A DNA stretch of 64,000 nucleotides from Marinomonas sp. KMM3893 (GCF_004352855.1 NZ_SJSC01000001.1:310001-374000), one strand, 5' to 3'. Shown: positions 37,088-48,437, counted from the stretch's first letter. Notes: generated from the sequence alone by a model not told the origin. A program made the numbers and translations.

Positions 37088-38215
37088 ATGACTGAACAAC
37101 GAACCCCCGTAGACTCATCGACTAACCACGACAAAAAAGTCATCGTAGGTATGTCTGGTGGTGTAGATTCATCCGTATCAGCGCTTATCCTGATGCAGCA
37201 GGGGTACCAAGTTGAAGGCCTATTCATGAAGAACTGGGACGAAGATGATGGCACCGAATACTGCACGGCAAAAGACGATCTAGCGGACGCTCAAGCGGTT
37301 TCTGACAAGCTGGGCATCAAGCTCCACACGGCCAATTTTGCAGCAGAATACTGGGACAACGTTTTTGAGCACTTTCTTGCAGAATACAAAGCAGGCCGTA
37401 CTCCTAACCCAGACATTTTATGCAATAAAGAAATCAAATTTAAAGCCTTTCTTGAGTACGCAATCGAATTAGGCGCAGACTACATTGCAACCGGTCATTA
37501 CGTACGTCGTGGCGAACGCAATGGCGAACCCGTGCTATTGAAAGGCTTAGATGCCAACAAAGACCAAAGTTACTTCCTGCACGCGGTTGGTAAAGATGAA
37601 ATTGCCAAAACCCTGTTTCCTGTTGGTGAACTAGAAAAACCAGAAGTTCGTCGTTTAGCAGAAGAATTTGGCTTAATCACCCACAACAAAAAAGACAGCA
37701 CCGGCATCTGTTTTATTGGTGAACGTCGCTTTAAAGATTTCTTAGAGCAATACCTGCCTGCTCAGCCTGGGGACATTGAAACACTCAGCGGCGATAAAAT
37801 TGGCCGCCACTTTGGCTTGATGTACCACACCATTGGCCAACGCCAAGGCTTAGGCATTGGTGGCTTATCCAATTACCCAGACGAACCTTGGTATGTAGTA
37901 GAAAAAGACTTAGATAGAAACGTATTGCTCGTCACTCAAGGCGGCCAACATGAGTCTTTGTTTAAAACACACTTGATTGCCGACAACTTTGACTGGGTTG
38001 CGCGCACCAAACCAAGCTTCCCACTGACCTGCAAAGCAAAATGCCGTTATCGCCAGGCAGATCAAGATTGCACCATCACAGAATTAACCGATGGCCGAGT
38101 TGAAGTGTCATTTATTGAACCGCAACGCGCCATTACACCAGGACAATCCGTCGTTTTTTACCTAGACGATTTATGTTTAGGCGGCGGTATTATCAATGTC
38201 GCTTTTAACAAATAA
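37088..38215 (+). CDS. mnmA: tRNA-specific 2-thiouridylase MnmA
   Basis: MnmA puts the sulfur from TusE onto the wobble uridine of tRNA for Lys, Glu and Gln. The 375-residue protein has the PP-loop [18 protein letters not shown] (about 19-36), the first catalytic cysteine in [13 protein letters not shown] (about 114) and the second in [11 protein letters not shown] (about 214). It lies upstream of hflD and purB as in E. coli. The relay genes tusDCBE are at 22.3 kb, so the terminal half of the thiolation pathway is encoded in this window. Confidence 0.97.
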   Translation: MTEQRTPVDSSTNHDKKVIVGMSGGVDSSVSALILMQQGYQVEGLFMKNWDEDDGTEYCTAKDDLADAQAVSDKLGIKLHTANFAAEYWDNVFEHFLAEYKAGRTPNPDILCNKEIKFKAFLEYAIELGADYIATGHYVRRGERNGEPVLLKGLDANKDQSYFLHAVGKDEIAKTLFPVGELEKPEVRRLAEEFGLITHNKKDSTGICFIGERRFKDFLEQYLPAQPGDIETLSGDKIGRHFGLMYHTIGQRQGLGIGGLSNYPDEPWYVVEKDLDRNVLLVTQGGQHESLFKTHLIADNFDWVARTKPSFPLTCKAKCRYRQADQDCTITELTDGRVEVSFIEPQRAITPGQSVVFYLDDLCLGGGIINVAFNK

Positions 38216-38247
38216 ACCATGCCTATTACTGTGAGAGACCGTTTATT

Positions 38248-38877
38248 GTGAGTCAACGAGAAAAAGAGCAAACCATTGCCCTATCCGCTATTTTTCAGGC
38301 GGCCGAACTTGTGGCTACCTTAGCAAAAACAGGCCAGATAGATAACGATGGCTTAAAGCCTTTGATCAACAGCATATTACTCGTCAACGCAGACGCGACA
38401 GAGGATATCTATGGCGGTCAATGGGATTGTCAGAGCAACCTTGCCTTGGGCCGACGCATCACTCGCCAAGCCCTAGGTAAGGAGCGCAGCAGTGTGAACC
38501 CAGACACTTTGCGCTACGCACTGAGTCTCATACATTTAGAAAGTAAGCTGCAAAAGTCCCCTGATGTGTTATCCGCTCTAGGGCAAGGCATCAGTCAGTT
38601 AGATCGCCAAAAAGCGCATTATGAAGACATTCTTCATGAAAATATGATCGCGGCCATCTCTGGCATTTACCAAGATTCCTTGAGCAAGCTGTCATTTCGC
38701 ATTCAAGTTCATGGCGACAGCCGCTTCTTACAGCAGCCAACCATCGCCAACCAAGTCCGTGCAACTTTATTGGCTGGCATCCGTGCCGCCATGCTTTGGC
38801 GTCAACTTGGTGGCAAACGCTGGCATTTGATTTTTAAAAGAAAATCCTTACTAAATGCGCTAGAAGCGCGAAACTAG
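38248..38877 (+). CDS. hflD: High-frequency lysogenization protein HflD homolog
   Basis: HflD is a peripheral membrane protein of about 210 residues; in E. coli it binds lambda CII, but its cell role is unsettled. Here it has 209 residues. The N-terminal EQTIALSAIFQAAELVATLA and the all-helical pattern match the family, and the ending VRATLLAGIRAAMLWRQLGG is typical. It starts at GTG 38248, 32 bases after mnmA, and is followed by a terminator. Its place between mnmA and purB supports the name. Confidence 0.92.
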   Translation: MSQREKEQTIALSAIFQAAELVATLAKTGQIDNDGLKPLINSILLVNADATEDIYGGQWDCQSNLALGRRITRQALGKERSSVNPDTLRYALSLIHLESKLQKSPDVLSALGQGISQLDRQKAHYEDILHENMIAAISGIYQDSLSKLSFRIQVHGDSRFLQQPTIANQVRATLLAGIRAAMLWRQLGGKRWHLIFKRKSLLNALEARN

Positions 38878-38882
38878 CATCC

Positions 38883-38910
38883 AAAAAAAGACCGATTAAG
38901 GTCTTTTTTT
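38883..38910 (+). terminator. Rho-independent terminator after hflD
   Basis: AAAAAAAGACC and GGTCTTTTTTT pair around a short loop directly after the hflD stop codon. Confidence 0.9.
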
Positions 38911-39146
38911 TGCTCTGCTTTTTTCACGCTAAAAAAGCCAAAAGTTAATCATTGCAACACCTTGATTAAATGAGAATAACTCACATCTATTATGAGTATA
39001 TTTTTATCCAATATCTCTGCCATTTATTTTTAGGTAGTATATTGGCCAAAATAATCATTAGCACATCGATATATTTTGAGAATGGAGACCATAAGTCGCC
39101 TTCTTCTTTTAATTTGCCACATAGCCTTAAATGTTAGGGGAATTAC

Positions 39147-41369
39147 ATGTCTACAAAACAAACTATTTATTATACCTTCACCGATGAAGCGCCAGCACTG
39201 GCGACGGCTTCTTTGCTGCCTATCTTTGGCGCCTTTGCAAAAGAAGCAGACATCGAATTGAAACTGACTGACATTTCTTTGGCTAGTCGTGTAATTTCCG
39301 CTTTTGCTGATAAGCTACCTGCTGACAAACAAGCAGAAGACGGTCTTAAATTTCTTGGCGATTTGACGGCTGCCCCTGAAGCAAACATTGTCAAATTACC
39401 TAACATCAGTGCCTCTCTGCCTCAGCTATACGCCACTATCAAAGAATTGAACGCAGAAGGCTACGGTCTTCCTGAATACCCAGAAAACCCACAGACTGAA
39501 GAAGACAAAGACGTACTTGCTCGCTACTCCAAAGTACTAGGCAGCGCAGTAAACCCTGTATTACGTCAAGGTAACTCAGACCGTCGCGCACCAGCAGCGG
39601 TTAAAAACTTCGCTCGTAAGAACCCTCATTCAATGGGCAAATGGAGCAAAACCTCTGTTTCGCACGTTGATTACATGCGCGACGGTGATTTTTACTCTTC
39701 TGAGCAGTCCGTTACTATGGATTCCGCGCAAACCGTTAACATCGAATTCGTGAAAAAAGACGGCTCTGTTGAACTGAAAAAATCTTTGCCGCTTCTTGCT
39801 GGCGAAATCATCGATAGCATGAACATCAACTGCACTAAACTGCGTGCCTTCTTTGAAGCTTCCCTACAAGAAGCAAAAGAAGACAACATCATGTGGTCTG
39901 TGCATCTAAAAGCCACCATGATGAAAGTGTCTCACCCTATCGTATTTGGTCACGCGGTAACGGTTTTCTACAAAGACGTTTTTGAAAAATACGGTGAATT
40001 GTTTAAAGAAATCGGTGTTAACCCAAACAACGGTCTGGGTAGCGTTTACGATAAAATCCAAACTTTACCTGAAGCGAAACAAGAAGAAATCAAACAAGCG
40101 ATTCAAGACGTTTACAAAACTCGTCCTGAACTGGCCATGGTTGATTCAGACAAAGGCATCACTAACTTGCACGTACCAAGCGACGTGATTGTTGATGCTT
40201 CTATGCCTGCGATGATCCGTAACTCTGGTAAAATGTGGGGCCGTGACGGCAAAGCACACGATGCTAAAGCGGTTATTCCTGACAGCACTTACGCACGTAT
40301 TTACCAAGAAACCATCAACTTCTGTAAAACCAATGGCGCATTCGACCCAGTTACCATGGGCACAGTGCCAAACGTTGGCCTAATGGCTCAAAAAGCAGAA
40401 GAATACGGTTCTCACGATAAAACATTCGAAATCGCCGAAGCCGGCACTATGCGCGTTGTTGATGCACAGGGTAACGTCCTAATGCAGCACGCGGTAGAAA
40501 AAGGCGATATCTGGCGCGCTTGCCAAACCAAAGACGCTCCAATCCGCGATTGGGTGAAACTGGGTGTGACTCGTGCTCGTCAATCTGACACACCTGCTGT
40601 GTTCTGGTTAGAAGAAGCTCGTCCACACGATAACGAACTTCGCAAAAAAGTCGAAAACTACCTAAAAGAACATGACACTGACGGTTTAGACATTCGCATC
40701 ATGAACTACAACGAAGCGATCCGTTTCTCTATGGAGCGCATCATTCGTGGCCAAGACACTATTTCAGTAACAGGTAACATCCTTCGTGATTACCTAACTG
40801 ACTTGTTCCCTATCTTGGAATTGGGTACTTCTGCGAAAATGCTGTCTATCGTGCCAATGCTACAAGGTGGCGGCATGTATGAAACAGGCGCTGGCGGTTC
40901 TGCTCCTAAGCACGTTCAACAGCTTATGGAAGAAAACCACCTACGTTGGGATTCTCTTGGTGAGTTCTTGGCAGTGGCTGTCTCTTTTGAAGAATTGGGC
41001 ATCAAGCACAATAATGAAAAAGCAAAAATTCTTGCTGCCTGCCTAGACAAAGCAACCGGCAAACTTCTAGACACCAACAAATCACCTTCTCGTAAGGCGG
41101 GTGAATTGGACAACCGTGGTAGCCACTTCTACCTAGCGATGTACTGGTCACAAGAATTGGCGGCGCAAACAGACGACGCAACATTGGCGGCGAAATTCGC
41201 CCCTCTTGCTAAGCAATTAGCAGACAAGGAAGCAGCGATTGTTGCAGAGCTTGCTGCTGTTCAAGGCAAACCTTCTGGTCTATCTGGTTACTACCACATG
41301 GATCTTAACGAAGTAGCTAAGATCATGCGCCCAAGCACTACCTTTAACGATGCTTTAGCAACGCTATAA
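39147..41369 (+). CDS. icd: Monomeric NADP-dependent isocitrate dehydrogenase
   Basis: This is the large (about 80 kDa) monomeric type of isocitrate dehydrogenase, which converts isocitrate to 2-oxoglutarate and makes NADPH. The 740 residues match the family throughout: [20 protein letters not shown] at the start, [20 protein letters not shown] (about 139), [14 protein letters not shown] and [16 protein letters not shown] near the end. It is unrelated in sequence to the dimeric Icd. An inverted repeat ACTCA-N9-TGAGT lies at 38979-38997 before it. It is a single-gene unit with its own terminator. Whether a second, dimeric enzyme exists cannot be seen here. Confidence 0.97.
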   Translation: MSTKQTIYYTFTDEAPALATASLLPIFGAFAKEADIELKLTDISLASRVISAFADKLPADKQAEDGLKFLGDLTAAPEANIVKLPNISASLPQLYATIKELNAEGYGLPEYPENPQTEEDKDVLARYSKVLGSAVNPVLRQGNSDRRAPAAVKNFARKNPHSMGKWSKTSVSHVDYMRDGDFYSSEQSVTMDSAQTVNIEFVKKDGSVELKKSLPLLAGEIIDSMNINCTKLRAFFEASLQEAKEDNIMWSVHLKATMMKVSHPIVFGHAVTVFYKDVFEKYGELFKEIGVNPNNGLGSVYDKIQTLPEAKQEEIKQAIQDVYKTRPELAMVDSDKGITNLHVPSDVIVDASMPAMIRNSGKMWGRDGKAHDAKAVIPDSTYARIYQETINFCKTNGAFDPVTMGTVPNVGLMAQKAEEYGSHDKTFEIAEAGTMRVVDAQGNVLMQHAVEKGDIWRACQTKDAPIRDWVKLGVTRARQSDTPAVFWLEEARPHDNELRKKVENYLKEHDTDGLDIRIMNYNEAIRFSMERIIRGQDTISVTGNILRDYLTDLFPILELGTSAKMLSIVPMLQGGGMYETGAGGSAPKHVQQLMEENHLRWDSLGEFLAVAVSFEELGIKHNNEKAKILAACLDKATGKLLDTNKSPSRKAGELDNRGSHFYLAMYWSQELAAQTDDATLAAKFAPLAKQLADKEAAIVAELAAVQGKPSGLSGYYHMDLNEVAKIMRPSTTFNDALATL

Positions 41370-41434
41370 GCTGAGTTAACGAACAAGAACCAAACGCTTT
41401 CAGTTGCGACAAGCAAAAGAAAGCCTGTTCTAAC

Positions 41435-41468
41435 AAATCCCAAGCAGTGCTACTGCTTGGGATTTTTT
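41435..41468 (+). terminator. Rho-independent terminator after icd
   Basis: AAATCCCAAGCAGT and ACTGCTTGGGATTT pair perfectly over GCT, followed by T. Confidence 0.94.
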
Positions 41469-41551
41469 GTCTGTTCGCCTAACCAGCAGCAACAAAAGCT
41501 TACGAATCTCCCCCCTGCCATAGAAGTACGCCCCCCTTTTGCCTATAATAG

Positions 41552-42958
<1,407 letters not shown>

Positions 42959-42994
42959 CGCTTAACAACGAACTTACCCAGTAATTCCTTTGTG

Positions 42995-43024
42995 AAAAAA
43001 GAGCCGATTTATCGGCTCTTTTTT
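42995..43024 (+). terminator. Rho-independent terminator after purB
   Basis: AAAAAAGAGCCGAT and ATCGGCTCTTTTTT pair over a 2-4-base loop. Confidence 0.92.
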
Positions 43025-43069
43025 GTCACCTCCCCCGACGATTTTCTCTTTCATTAGAGTGAGTGATTT

Positions 43070-44317
43070 ATGACAGATTTAGACACGCCATTAACCCTAT
43101 TAGGCGGCATGACAGCCCGTACTTTTCTGGCCGAATATTGGCAGAAAAAGCCTCTTTTAATTCGCTCAGGTTTGGTGGATTTCACCCTTCCTCTGGACGC
43201 CGACGAATTAGCAGGCATGGCCATGGAAGAAGATGTCGAGTCACGCATTGTCATCGAAAATGGCAAAACACCATGGGAATTACTGCAAGGTCCGTTTGAC
43301 GAAAGCACTTTTGCCAACTTACCAGAAAAGGAATGGACGCTATTGGTTCAAGCCGTTGATCATTGGGTTCCTGAGGTTCAAGCTCTTAAAGAGCAATTTC
43401 AGTTTTTACCCAGCTGGCGCCTCGACGATGTCATGATCAGCTACGCCACCCAAGGTGGCAGCGTAGGCCCTCATTATGACCAATACGATGTGTTTCTCGT
43501 TCAAGTCGCTGGCAAGCGCCGCTGGCAAGTCTTGGCACCAGATCAATATCAAGACACTGCAATAAAAGACATCTCTCTACACATATTGGACAACTTCCCT
43601 GTGGACGACTCTATGGACTGGGAGTTAGAAACAGGTGATATCCTTTATCTGCCACCTAATTATGCGCACAACGGTCGCTCATTAGACAACGATTGCATGA
43701 CCTACTCGATCGGTTTTCGTGCGCCAAGTATGCAAGATGCACTAACAGGACTGCGCGATAAAATCTGTGACAACGTCAATGAGAAAGACCGCTTTGCAGC
43801 GCCTGAGTCAGGCTCACGCACTCACAGCGCACAAATCACCCAGGACGATATCCGCTATCTACAGACAGAACTTACCCGCCTGATCAAGCAACCAGACAAG
43901 CTGGCTCAATGGTTGGGCGAAACCATGAGTGAAAGCAAATACCCTGAGTATTTAGCCCCTCTAAATCAACAGGAACTGGAGCAGGCTTACGCAAACGCAT
44001 TGGCCGGCAACACCTTTATTCGACCTGGCGACGCGCGCATCAGCTATTATGATCCTTCGGCGCTTTATTCTGGTGAGCAACAAACCTTAGAAGGGGTTGA
44101 CTCAGAGCCACTTGAAAACCCATCTATTACGGTTTTTTGTAATGGTGATAGCCTCTCAGTTCATCAACAATTGGCTATTTTCATTCAAGCCATTTGCAAC
44201 CAAACTGAGTTTGATTTCTCTGGATTAGATCTAGAGCAAGACAGTGACTTACCCCCTTTATTACGCTTTTTGATTCGCCAGCAAGGCTTAATCGAGCTCA
44301 CCGCTTCTGAAGAATAA
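43070..44317 (+). CDS. roxA: Ribosomal protein uL16 arginine 3-hydroxylase RoxA
   Basis: RoxA (YcfD) is a JmjC-type Fe(II)/2-oxoglutarate oxygenase that hydroxylates an arginine of ribosomal protein L16. The 415-residue protein has the iron ligands His135 and Asp137 in SVGPHYDQYDVF and the distal His200 in LPPNYAHNG. The C-terminal half (about 250-415) is the dimerisation and winged-helix part. It lies after purB and 12 bases before an acetyltransferase gene, with which it is probably co-transcribed. Confidence 0.94.
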   Translation: MTDLDTPLTLLGGMTARTFLAEYWQKKPLLIRSGLVDFTLPLDADELAGMAMEEDVESRIVIENGKTPWELLQGPFDESTFANLPEKEWTLLVQAVDHWVPEVQALKEQFQFLPSWRLDDVMISYATQGGSVGPHYDQYDVFLVQVAGKRRWQVLAPDQYQDTAIKDISLHILDNFPVDDSMDWELETGDILYLPPNYAHNGRSLDNDCMTYSIGFRAPSMQDALTGLRDKICDNVNEKDRFAAPESGSRTHSAQITQDDIRYLQTELTRLIKQPDKLAQWLGETMSESKYPEYLAPLNQQELEQAYANALAGNTFIRPGDARISYYDPSALYSGEQQTLEGVDSEPLENPSITVFCNGDSLSVHQQLAIFIQAICNQTEFDFSGLDLEQDSDLPPLLRFLIRQQGLIELTASEE

Positions 44318-44329
44318 AAGGACGGCACT

Positions 44330-44746
44330 TTGAACGCATTAACCTCAGACTGGAACAGTAGCAAAGCCCAACTCGTCTTTGTCAGAAAGCAGGTCTTTAT
44401 TATTGAACAAGGCATTCCGCCAGAAGATGAATGGGATGAACACGATCAAGATGCCGTGCATTTTGTCTCTTTCGGAACGACCGCGGTTCCCACAGGCGTG
44501 TGCCGCTTATTAGCAGACGGTCATATCGGTCGCTTAGCGGTGTTGCCCGCTTATCGTCAGCAAGGTTATGCCAGTATGTTGCTGCGCAAAGCCATACAAG
44601 TCGCACGAGAAATGGGCATCAAAAAAGTATTTTTAGACGCGCAAGTAGAAGCACAAACTTTCTATGAAAAACACAACTTTACCAGCGATGGTAAGGTTTT
44701 TTTAGACGCTACGAAACTGCACGTACACATGGAAAGAGAGATTTAA
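44330..44746 (+). CDS. GNAT-family N-acetyltransferase
   Basis: This 138-residue protein of the GNAT fold transfers acetyl from acetyl-CoA to an unknown substrate. The pyrophosphate-binding segment is IGRLAVLPAYRQQGYASMLL (about 65-84, R/Q-x-x-G-Y/A). It starts at TTG 44330, with AAAAGGA 7 bases upstream. The short form with VRKQVFIIEQGIPPEDEWDE resembles the ElaA/YjcF-like group. It follows roxA directly. The substrate is unknown. Confidence 0.88.
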   Translation: MNALTSDWNSSKAQLVFVRKQVFIIEQGIPPEDEWDEHDQDAVHFVSFGTTAVPTGVCRLLADGHIGRLAVLPAYRQQGYASMLLRKAIQVAREMGIKKVFLDAQVEAQTFYEKHNFTSDGKVFLDATKLHVHMEREI

Positions 44747-44795
44747 CGCCGATAGGAAGCTAAATAGTGGCTATATCGTGTTAAAAAAGTTCCAT

Positions 44796-44836
44796 AAAAA
44801 AAGCGAGTTGCCCTATTTAGGCCAACTCGCTTTTTT
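44796..44836. terminator. Bidirectional terminator between GNAT gene and fklB
   Basis: AAAAAAGCGAGTTG and CAACTCGCTTTTTT pair across a 12-base loop between two convergent genes. Confidence 0.9.
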
Positions 44837-44869
44837 ATGTTCTTTTGCTTAATTACACCAAACGGCTAA

Positions 44870-45490
44870 TTAAACAACAGCAATCAATTCAACATCAAAC
44901 TGAAGAACAGAATGCGGCTGAATCATAGCACCAGCGCCTTGTGCACCGTAAGCCAATTCAGCAGGGATAGTCAGACGGTATTTCGCGCCTTCTTTCATCA
45001 ACTGAAGACCTTCAGTCCAACCAGCAATCACACCCGTTAGAGGGAATTCAATTGGCTCGCCACGAGCAATAGAGCTATCAAATACTTGACCGTCAAGCAG
45101 ACGACCTTCGTAATGTACACGAACAGTAGACTCTAGTGCTGGAGTAGCGCCAGTACCTTCTTCAAGCACTTCGTACTGAAGACCGCTTTCTGTTACTTGA
45201 ATGCCAGCTTTTGCTTTGTTTTCTGCAAGGAAAGCTTCACCCGCTTGGATGTTTCCTTCAGAAGCAACACGGCTCTTCTCTTCCATTTTTTGTTGAAGCT
45301 CTGCAAATGCCGCTTCAAGTTCAGCACCAGGAACACGCATTTCAGCACCGTTCAACGCATCTTCAATCGCAGCAAAAAGATGAGTTAGAGACAATTCACC
45401 AAGATCACTACCACGTAGTTGGTCACCAATTTGACGACCAATGCCGTATGCGATTTTAGATTCGTTTGAGTCGAACGACAGTTCAGACAT
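44870..45490 (-). CDS. fklB: FKBP-type peptidyl-prolyl isomerase FklB
   Basis: This is a 206-residue cis-trans proline isomerase of the FKBP22/FklB group. The N-terminal helical dimerisation domain (about 1-85) is followed by the FKBP domain (about 105-206), with VRVHYEGRLLDGQVFDSSIA, GVIAGWTEGLQLMKEGAKYR and the ending VLQFDVELIAV. There is no signal peptide, so it should act in the cytoplasm. AGAGAG lies before the ATG. It is a single gene, convergent with the GNAT gene. Confidence 0.95.
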   Translation of the reverse strand: MSELSFDSNESKIAYGIGRQIGDQLRGSDLGELSLTHLFAAIEDALNGAEMRVPGAELEAAFAELQQKMEEKSRVASEGNIQAGEAFLAENKAKAGIQVTESGLQYEVLEEGTGATPALESTVRVHYEGRLLDGQVFDSSIARGEPIEFPLTGVIAGWTEGLQLMKEGAKYRLTIPAELAYGAQGAGAMIQPHSVLQFDVELIAVV

Positions 45491-45596
45491 AGTTAGCTCT
45501 CTTATCTGTTAAAAATTTGAGGCCGTATCATAACATAGCCCTACCAGCAGAACATTACCCCGAAACACGCAAACCGTAAGAAGTTAAAATAGAATT

Positions 45597-45625
45597 TGCA
45601 AATGATAGTGATTATCATTTATTAT
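45597..45625 (+). promoter_or_regulatory. Fur box inside a sigma-70 promoter
   Basis: TGATAGT-G-ATTATCA at 45603-45617 matches the 7-1-7 Fur consensus (TGATAAT-N-ATTATCA) with one mismatch. It fills the 17-base spacer between TTGCAA (45597-45602) and TATTAT (45620-45625), 35 bases before the start of a small membrane protein gene. Iron repression of that gene, and probably of the Usp gene behind it, follows as inference. Confidence 0.7.
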
Positions 45626-45659
45626 TAGCATATCGCAATGGACTAAAGGAAGCGGCGCC

Positions 45660-45872
45660 ATGAAAGCCAAGATATTTATACCGCAAATCATCAAACACAA
45701 AGACGCAAAAAGACCTCGAGATTATTGGGGAATGTTATTTGTCGGGCTGGTTTTTGCCGCATTGATGGGCAGCTTCTTAATCGATAGTCACAGAGACAAC
45801 GCCAACTTAAAAATCGCTCTCTCTTCCACCGCGTCACTAAGCATTGATTCAGGTCAGCATTATAAAAGCTAA
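45660..45872 (+). CDS. Small single-pass membrane protein, Fur-box controlled
   Basis: This 70-residue protein is not one I recognise. A basic start (MKAKIFIPQIIKHKDAKRPR) is followed by one membrane segment (about 24-42, GMLFVGLVFAALMGSFLI) and a short polar end. The positive-inside rule puts the N-terminus in the cytoplasm. AAGGA lies 10 bases before the ATG, and a strong Fur box lies in its promoter, which together support a real gene. A Usp-family gene follows after 41 bases with its own good ribosome site, so the two may form an iron-regulated unit. Confidence 0.65.
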   Translation: MKAKIFIPQIIKHKDAKRPRDYWGMLFVGLVFAALMGSFLIDSHRDNANLKIALSSTASLSIDSGQHYKS

Positions 45873-45913
45873 CAAGCCTATACTTTATAGATATTAAAAA
45901 AAGGAGAATTACT

Positions 45914-46396
45914 ATGTTGGCCCCCATTAATACCATCCTTTATGCTTGCGACCTAGAAGGCAACACACAATCAGCTCTAGAGTTGGTCATGAATCTTTCT
46001 CTGGCACACAAAGCAAATGTCATCATCATGCATTCTTTAGAACCGCTTAATGCTCAAGCCAGTAATATGGTTTACAACTATGTCTCCGCTGAAACCTCTA
46101 AGAAAATGCAAGAAGAGGCGATAAGAAGCGTAAAAGAACGAATGGATCAACAGCTTGACCGCTTTATGGATGACCACAAAGAAGAGCTTGCAGCCCTCAA
46201 AACGCCACCAGAAAGACTCATAGTCCACGCAGTTCCATCAGACGCAATCAAACGAACTGCAGAAGAAAGAAACGTTGACCTGATTGTCATGAATAGCCGA
46301 ACACACAGCCGTATTGGACAATTACTGATTGGCTCTACGGCCAATAACGTTATCCATCACAGCAACATCCCAGTCCTAGTGGTACCAATAAAATAA
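45914..46396 (+). CDS. Universal stress protein (UspA family)
   Basis: This single-domain Usp of 160 residues begins NTILYACDLEGNTQSALELV and ends IGQLLIGSTANNVIHHSNIP followed by VLVVPIK. The phosphate-binding part (G-x9-G-S/T) is partly kept as GQLLIGST. A longer helical insertion (about 55-95, SKKMQEEAIRSVKERMDQQL) is typical of the UspA/UspC side. AAGGAG lies 8 bases before the ATG. It sits 41 bases behind the Fur-box gene. Confidence 0.9.
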   Translation: MLAPINTILYACDLEGNTQSALELVMNLSLAHKANVIIMHSLEPLNAQASNMVYNYVSAETSKKMQEEAIRSVKERMDQQLDRFMDDHKEELAALKTPPERLIVHAVPSDAIKRTAEERNVDLIVMNSRTHSRIGQLLIGSTANNVIHHSNIPVLVVPIK

Positions 46397-46431
46397 CCCT
46401 AACCCTAGTCAGATCGCACTATCTTGGATAC

Positions 46432-46457
46432 ACTTACTGTATATATAAACAGTAAGT
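46432..46457 (+). promoter_or_regulatory. LexA (SOS) box before topB
   Basis: TACTGTATATATAAACAGTA at 46435-46454 matches the LexA consensus CTGT-N8-ACAG exactly, with an AT-rich centre. The palindrome extends to ACTTACTGT/ACAGTAAGT (46432-46457). It overlaps a possible -10 (TATAAA, 46444-46449) and ends only 9 bases before the topB ATG. Confidence 0.8.
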
Positions 46458-46463
46458 GTACTC

Positions 46464-48437
46464 ATGATTCTTTATATTGCCGAAAAACCCAGCTTAGCTC
46501 GCGCCATTGCTGCCGCCCTTCCTACTCCACAAAAGAAAGAAGATGGCTGTATTTGGCTTCCCAATGGCGATTGTGTCAGTTGGTGTATTGGTCACTTGCT
46601 TGAGCAAGCAGAGCCGCATCAATACAATCCTGCGTTTAAGTCTTGGAACTTAGAGCACTTACCTATTATCCCCACAGAATGGAAATGGCAAGAAAAGGCC
46701 GCCACTAAAAAACAGCTTTCTGTGTTAAAAAAATTAATTAAAAAAGCCTCTGTATTGGTTCATGCTGGCGATCCGGATCGCGAAGGACAGCTGCTTGTGG
46801 ATGAGGTCTTACACTACACCAAGGTGCCAGCGCAAAAGCTTAAAAACACCCAGCGTTTACTCGTCAACGATTTGACGCCTTCGGCAGTCAAAAAAGCCCT
46901 TGGCAACTTACGCCCCAATACGGAGTTTTCAGCCCTTTCAAGATCCGCCCTAGGACGTGCCCGTGCCGATTGGTTATTTGGCCTCAATCTCACGCGTGCC
47001 TACACCATTAGAGGACGTCAGGCTGGCTATCAAGGCGTGCTGTCTATCGGCCGAGTGCAAACCCCTATTTTAGGGCTAGTGGCCGCCAGAGACAAAGAAC
47101 GAGAAACTTTTGTAGCAAAAGATTTTTACCAAGTCTGGGCCAACATAGAAGATAAAAAAGGCAACCGATTCCGTGCAAAATGGTTACCAAGCGAATCATG
47201 CCAACCCTATATGGACGAAGAAAATCGAGTATTAAGCCGACCTCTTGCTCAAAATGTTGCGACTCGCATTACGAATAAACCCGCGATCGTGAGCGCGGCA
47301 AATTACCAGCAAAAAAAGCAAGCCCCACCTTTGCCTTATAGTTTATCTGCGTTGCAAATTGACGCGGCGAAAGCATTTTCTCTATCCGCCCAACAAGTGC
47401 TAGATATCTGCCAGACACTCTACGAGCGCCATCAAATAATCACCTACCCAAGGTCCGATTGTCGCTACCTGCCTAGCCAACAGCACAAAGACGCTCCAGC
47501 CATTATAAAGGCGCTTAGCAATGGCGAAGGCGAGCTTGCTGAAGGCGCTCGTGCCGCGGATTCTGCTAGGAAAAGCAAAGCCTGGAATGACAAGCAGGTC
47601 AGCGCACACCACGCTATTATTCCGACTACTCAGTCTTACAAAATGGCGTCTTTATCCAAAACAGAAGCGCTGGTTTTTTCACTCATTGCACGCCAATACT
47701 TAATGCAGTTCTACCCTGATTACGACTATCTATCATCGCAAATAAAATTAATCATTGAAGGCGGGCAATTTGAAGCCAAAGGAAATACACCCATTGCCCT
47801 AGGCTGGAAAGCGCTTTTACCCAGTAAGAGCAAAGCCAAAAGCCAGAGCGACGAAGAGCAGAGCGAACTCCCAAAATTGACTAAAGGGGAAGAAACTTGG
47901 TGCTATGAAGGCTCCGTTGATGAAAAAGTCACCACACCGCCTGCCGCGTTCACCGATGCGACACTGCTTGCGGCAATGACAGGGATCAGCCGCTTTGTGA
48001 CCGATAAGGACATTCGTGCTATTTTGAAAGAAACCGATGGATTAGGCACAGAGGCCACTCGAGCCAGTATTATTGAGCTGCTTTTCAAACGTGGTTTTCT
48101 GACCCGACAAGGGAAACAAATTCATGCCAGCAAAACTGGCCGCGCCTTTATTGACTGCTTACCAGAACAATTAGTGACGCCTGACATGACCGCGAAATGG
48201 GAATCTGCTCTAAACGCCATCAGCTTAGGGGAAGCCAGCTATCAAACCTTTATGGAGAGTCTGGAAAAGAATTTAGCGGAGTTACTCGATAAATCACGAG
48301 AAATGCCAACAACAGCACTCAAAAACTTGCCTGCTCCGACCAAAAAAGCCTTCACCAAACGCAAAAGTACGCGACAAGCAAGCACCAAGAAAGCGACAGG
48401 CTCAAACGCAAGAAGACGCTCGAAGGCGTCTTCTTAA
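46464..48437 (+). CDS. topB: DNA topoisomerase III
   Basis: TopB is a type IA topoisomerase that decatenates DNA and resolves recombination intermediates with RecQ helicases. The 657-residue protein has the N-terminal Toprim domain (about 1-150, HAGDPDREGQLLVDEVL) and the catalytic Tyr328 in ITYPRSDCRYLP, the same position as in E. coli TopB. The C-terminal tail (about 625-657) is very rich in Lys, Arg, Ser and Thr and should bind DNA. A LexA box lies directly upstream, so SOS induction is likely. There is only a very short leader and a weak ribosome site. Confidence 0.96.
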   Translation: MILYIAEKPSLARAIAAALPTPQKKEDGCIWLPNGDCVSWCIGHLLEQAEPHQYNPAFKSWNLEHLPIIPTEWKWQEKAATKKQLSVLKKLIKKASVLVHAGDPDREGQLLVDEVLHYTKVPAQKLKNTQRLLVNDLTPSAVKKALGNLRPNTEFSALSRSALGRARADWLFGLNLTRAYTIRGRQAGYQGVLSIGRVQTPILGLVAARDKERETFVAKDFYQVWANIEDKKGNRFRAKWLPSESCQPYMDEENRVLSRPLAQNVATRITNKPAIVSAANYQQKKQAPPLPYSLSALQIDAAKAFSLSAQQVLDICQTLYERHQIITYPRSDCRYLPSQQHKDAPAIIKALSNGEGELAEGARAADSARKSKAWNDKQVSAHHAIIPTTQSYKMASLSKTEALVFSLIARQYLMQFYPDYDYLSSQIKLIIEGGQFEAKGNTPIALGWKALLPSKSKAKSQSDEEQSELPKLTKGEETWCYEGSVDEKVTTPPAAFTDATLLAAMTGISRFVTDKDIRAILKETDGLGTEATRASIIELLFKRGFLTRQGKQIHASKTGRAFIDCLPEQLVTPDMTAKWESALNAISLGEASYQTFMESLEKNLAELLDKSREMPTTALKNLPAPTKKAFTKRKSTRQASTKKATGSNARRRSKASS

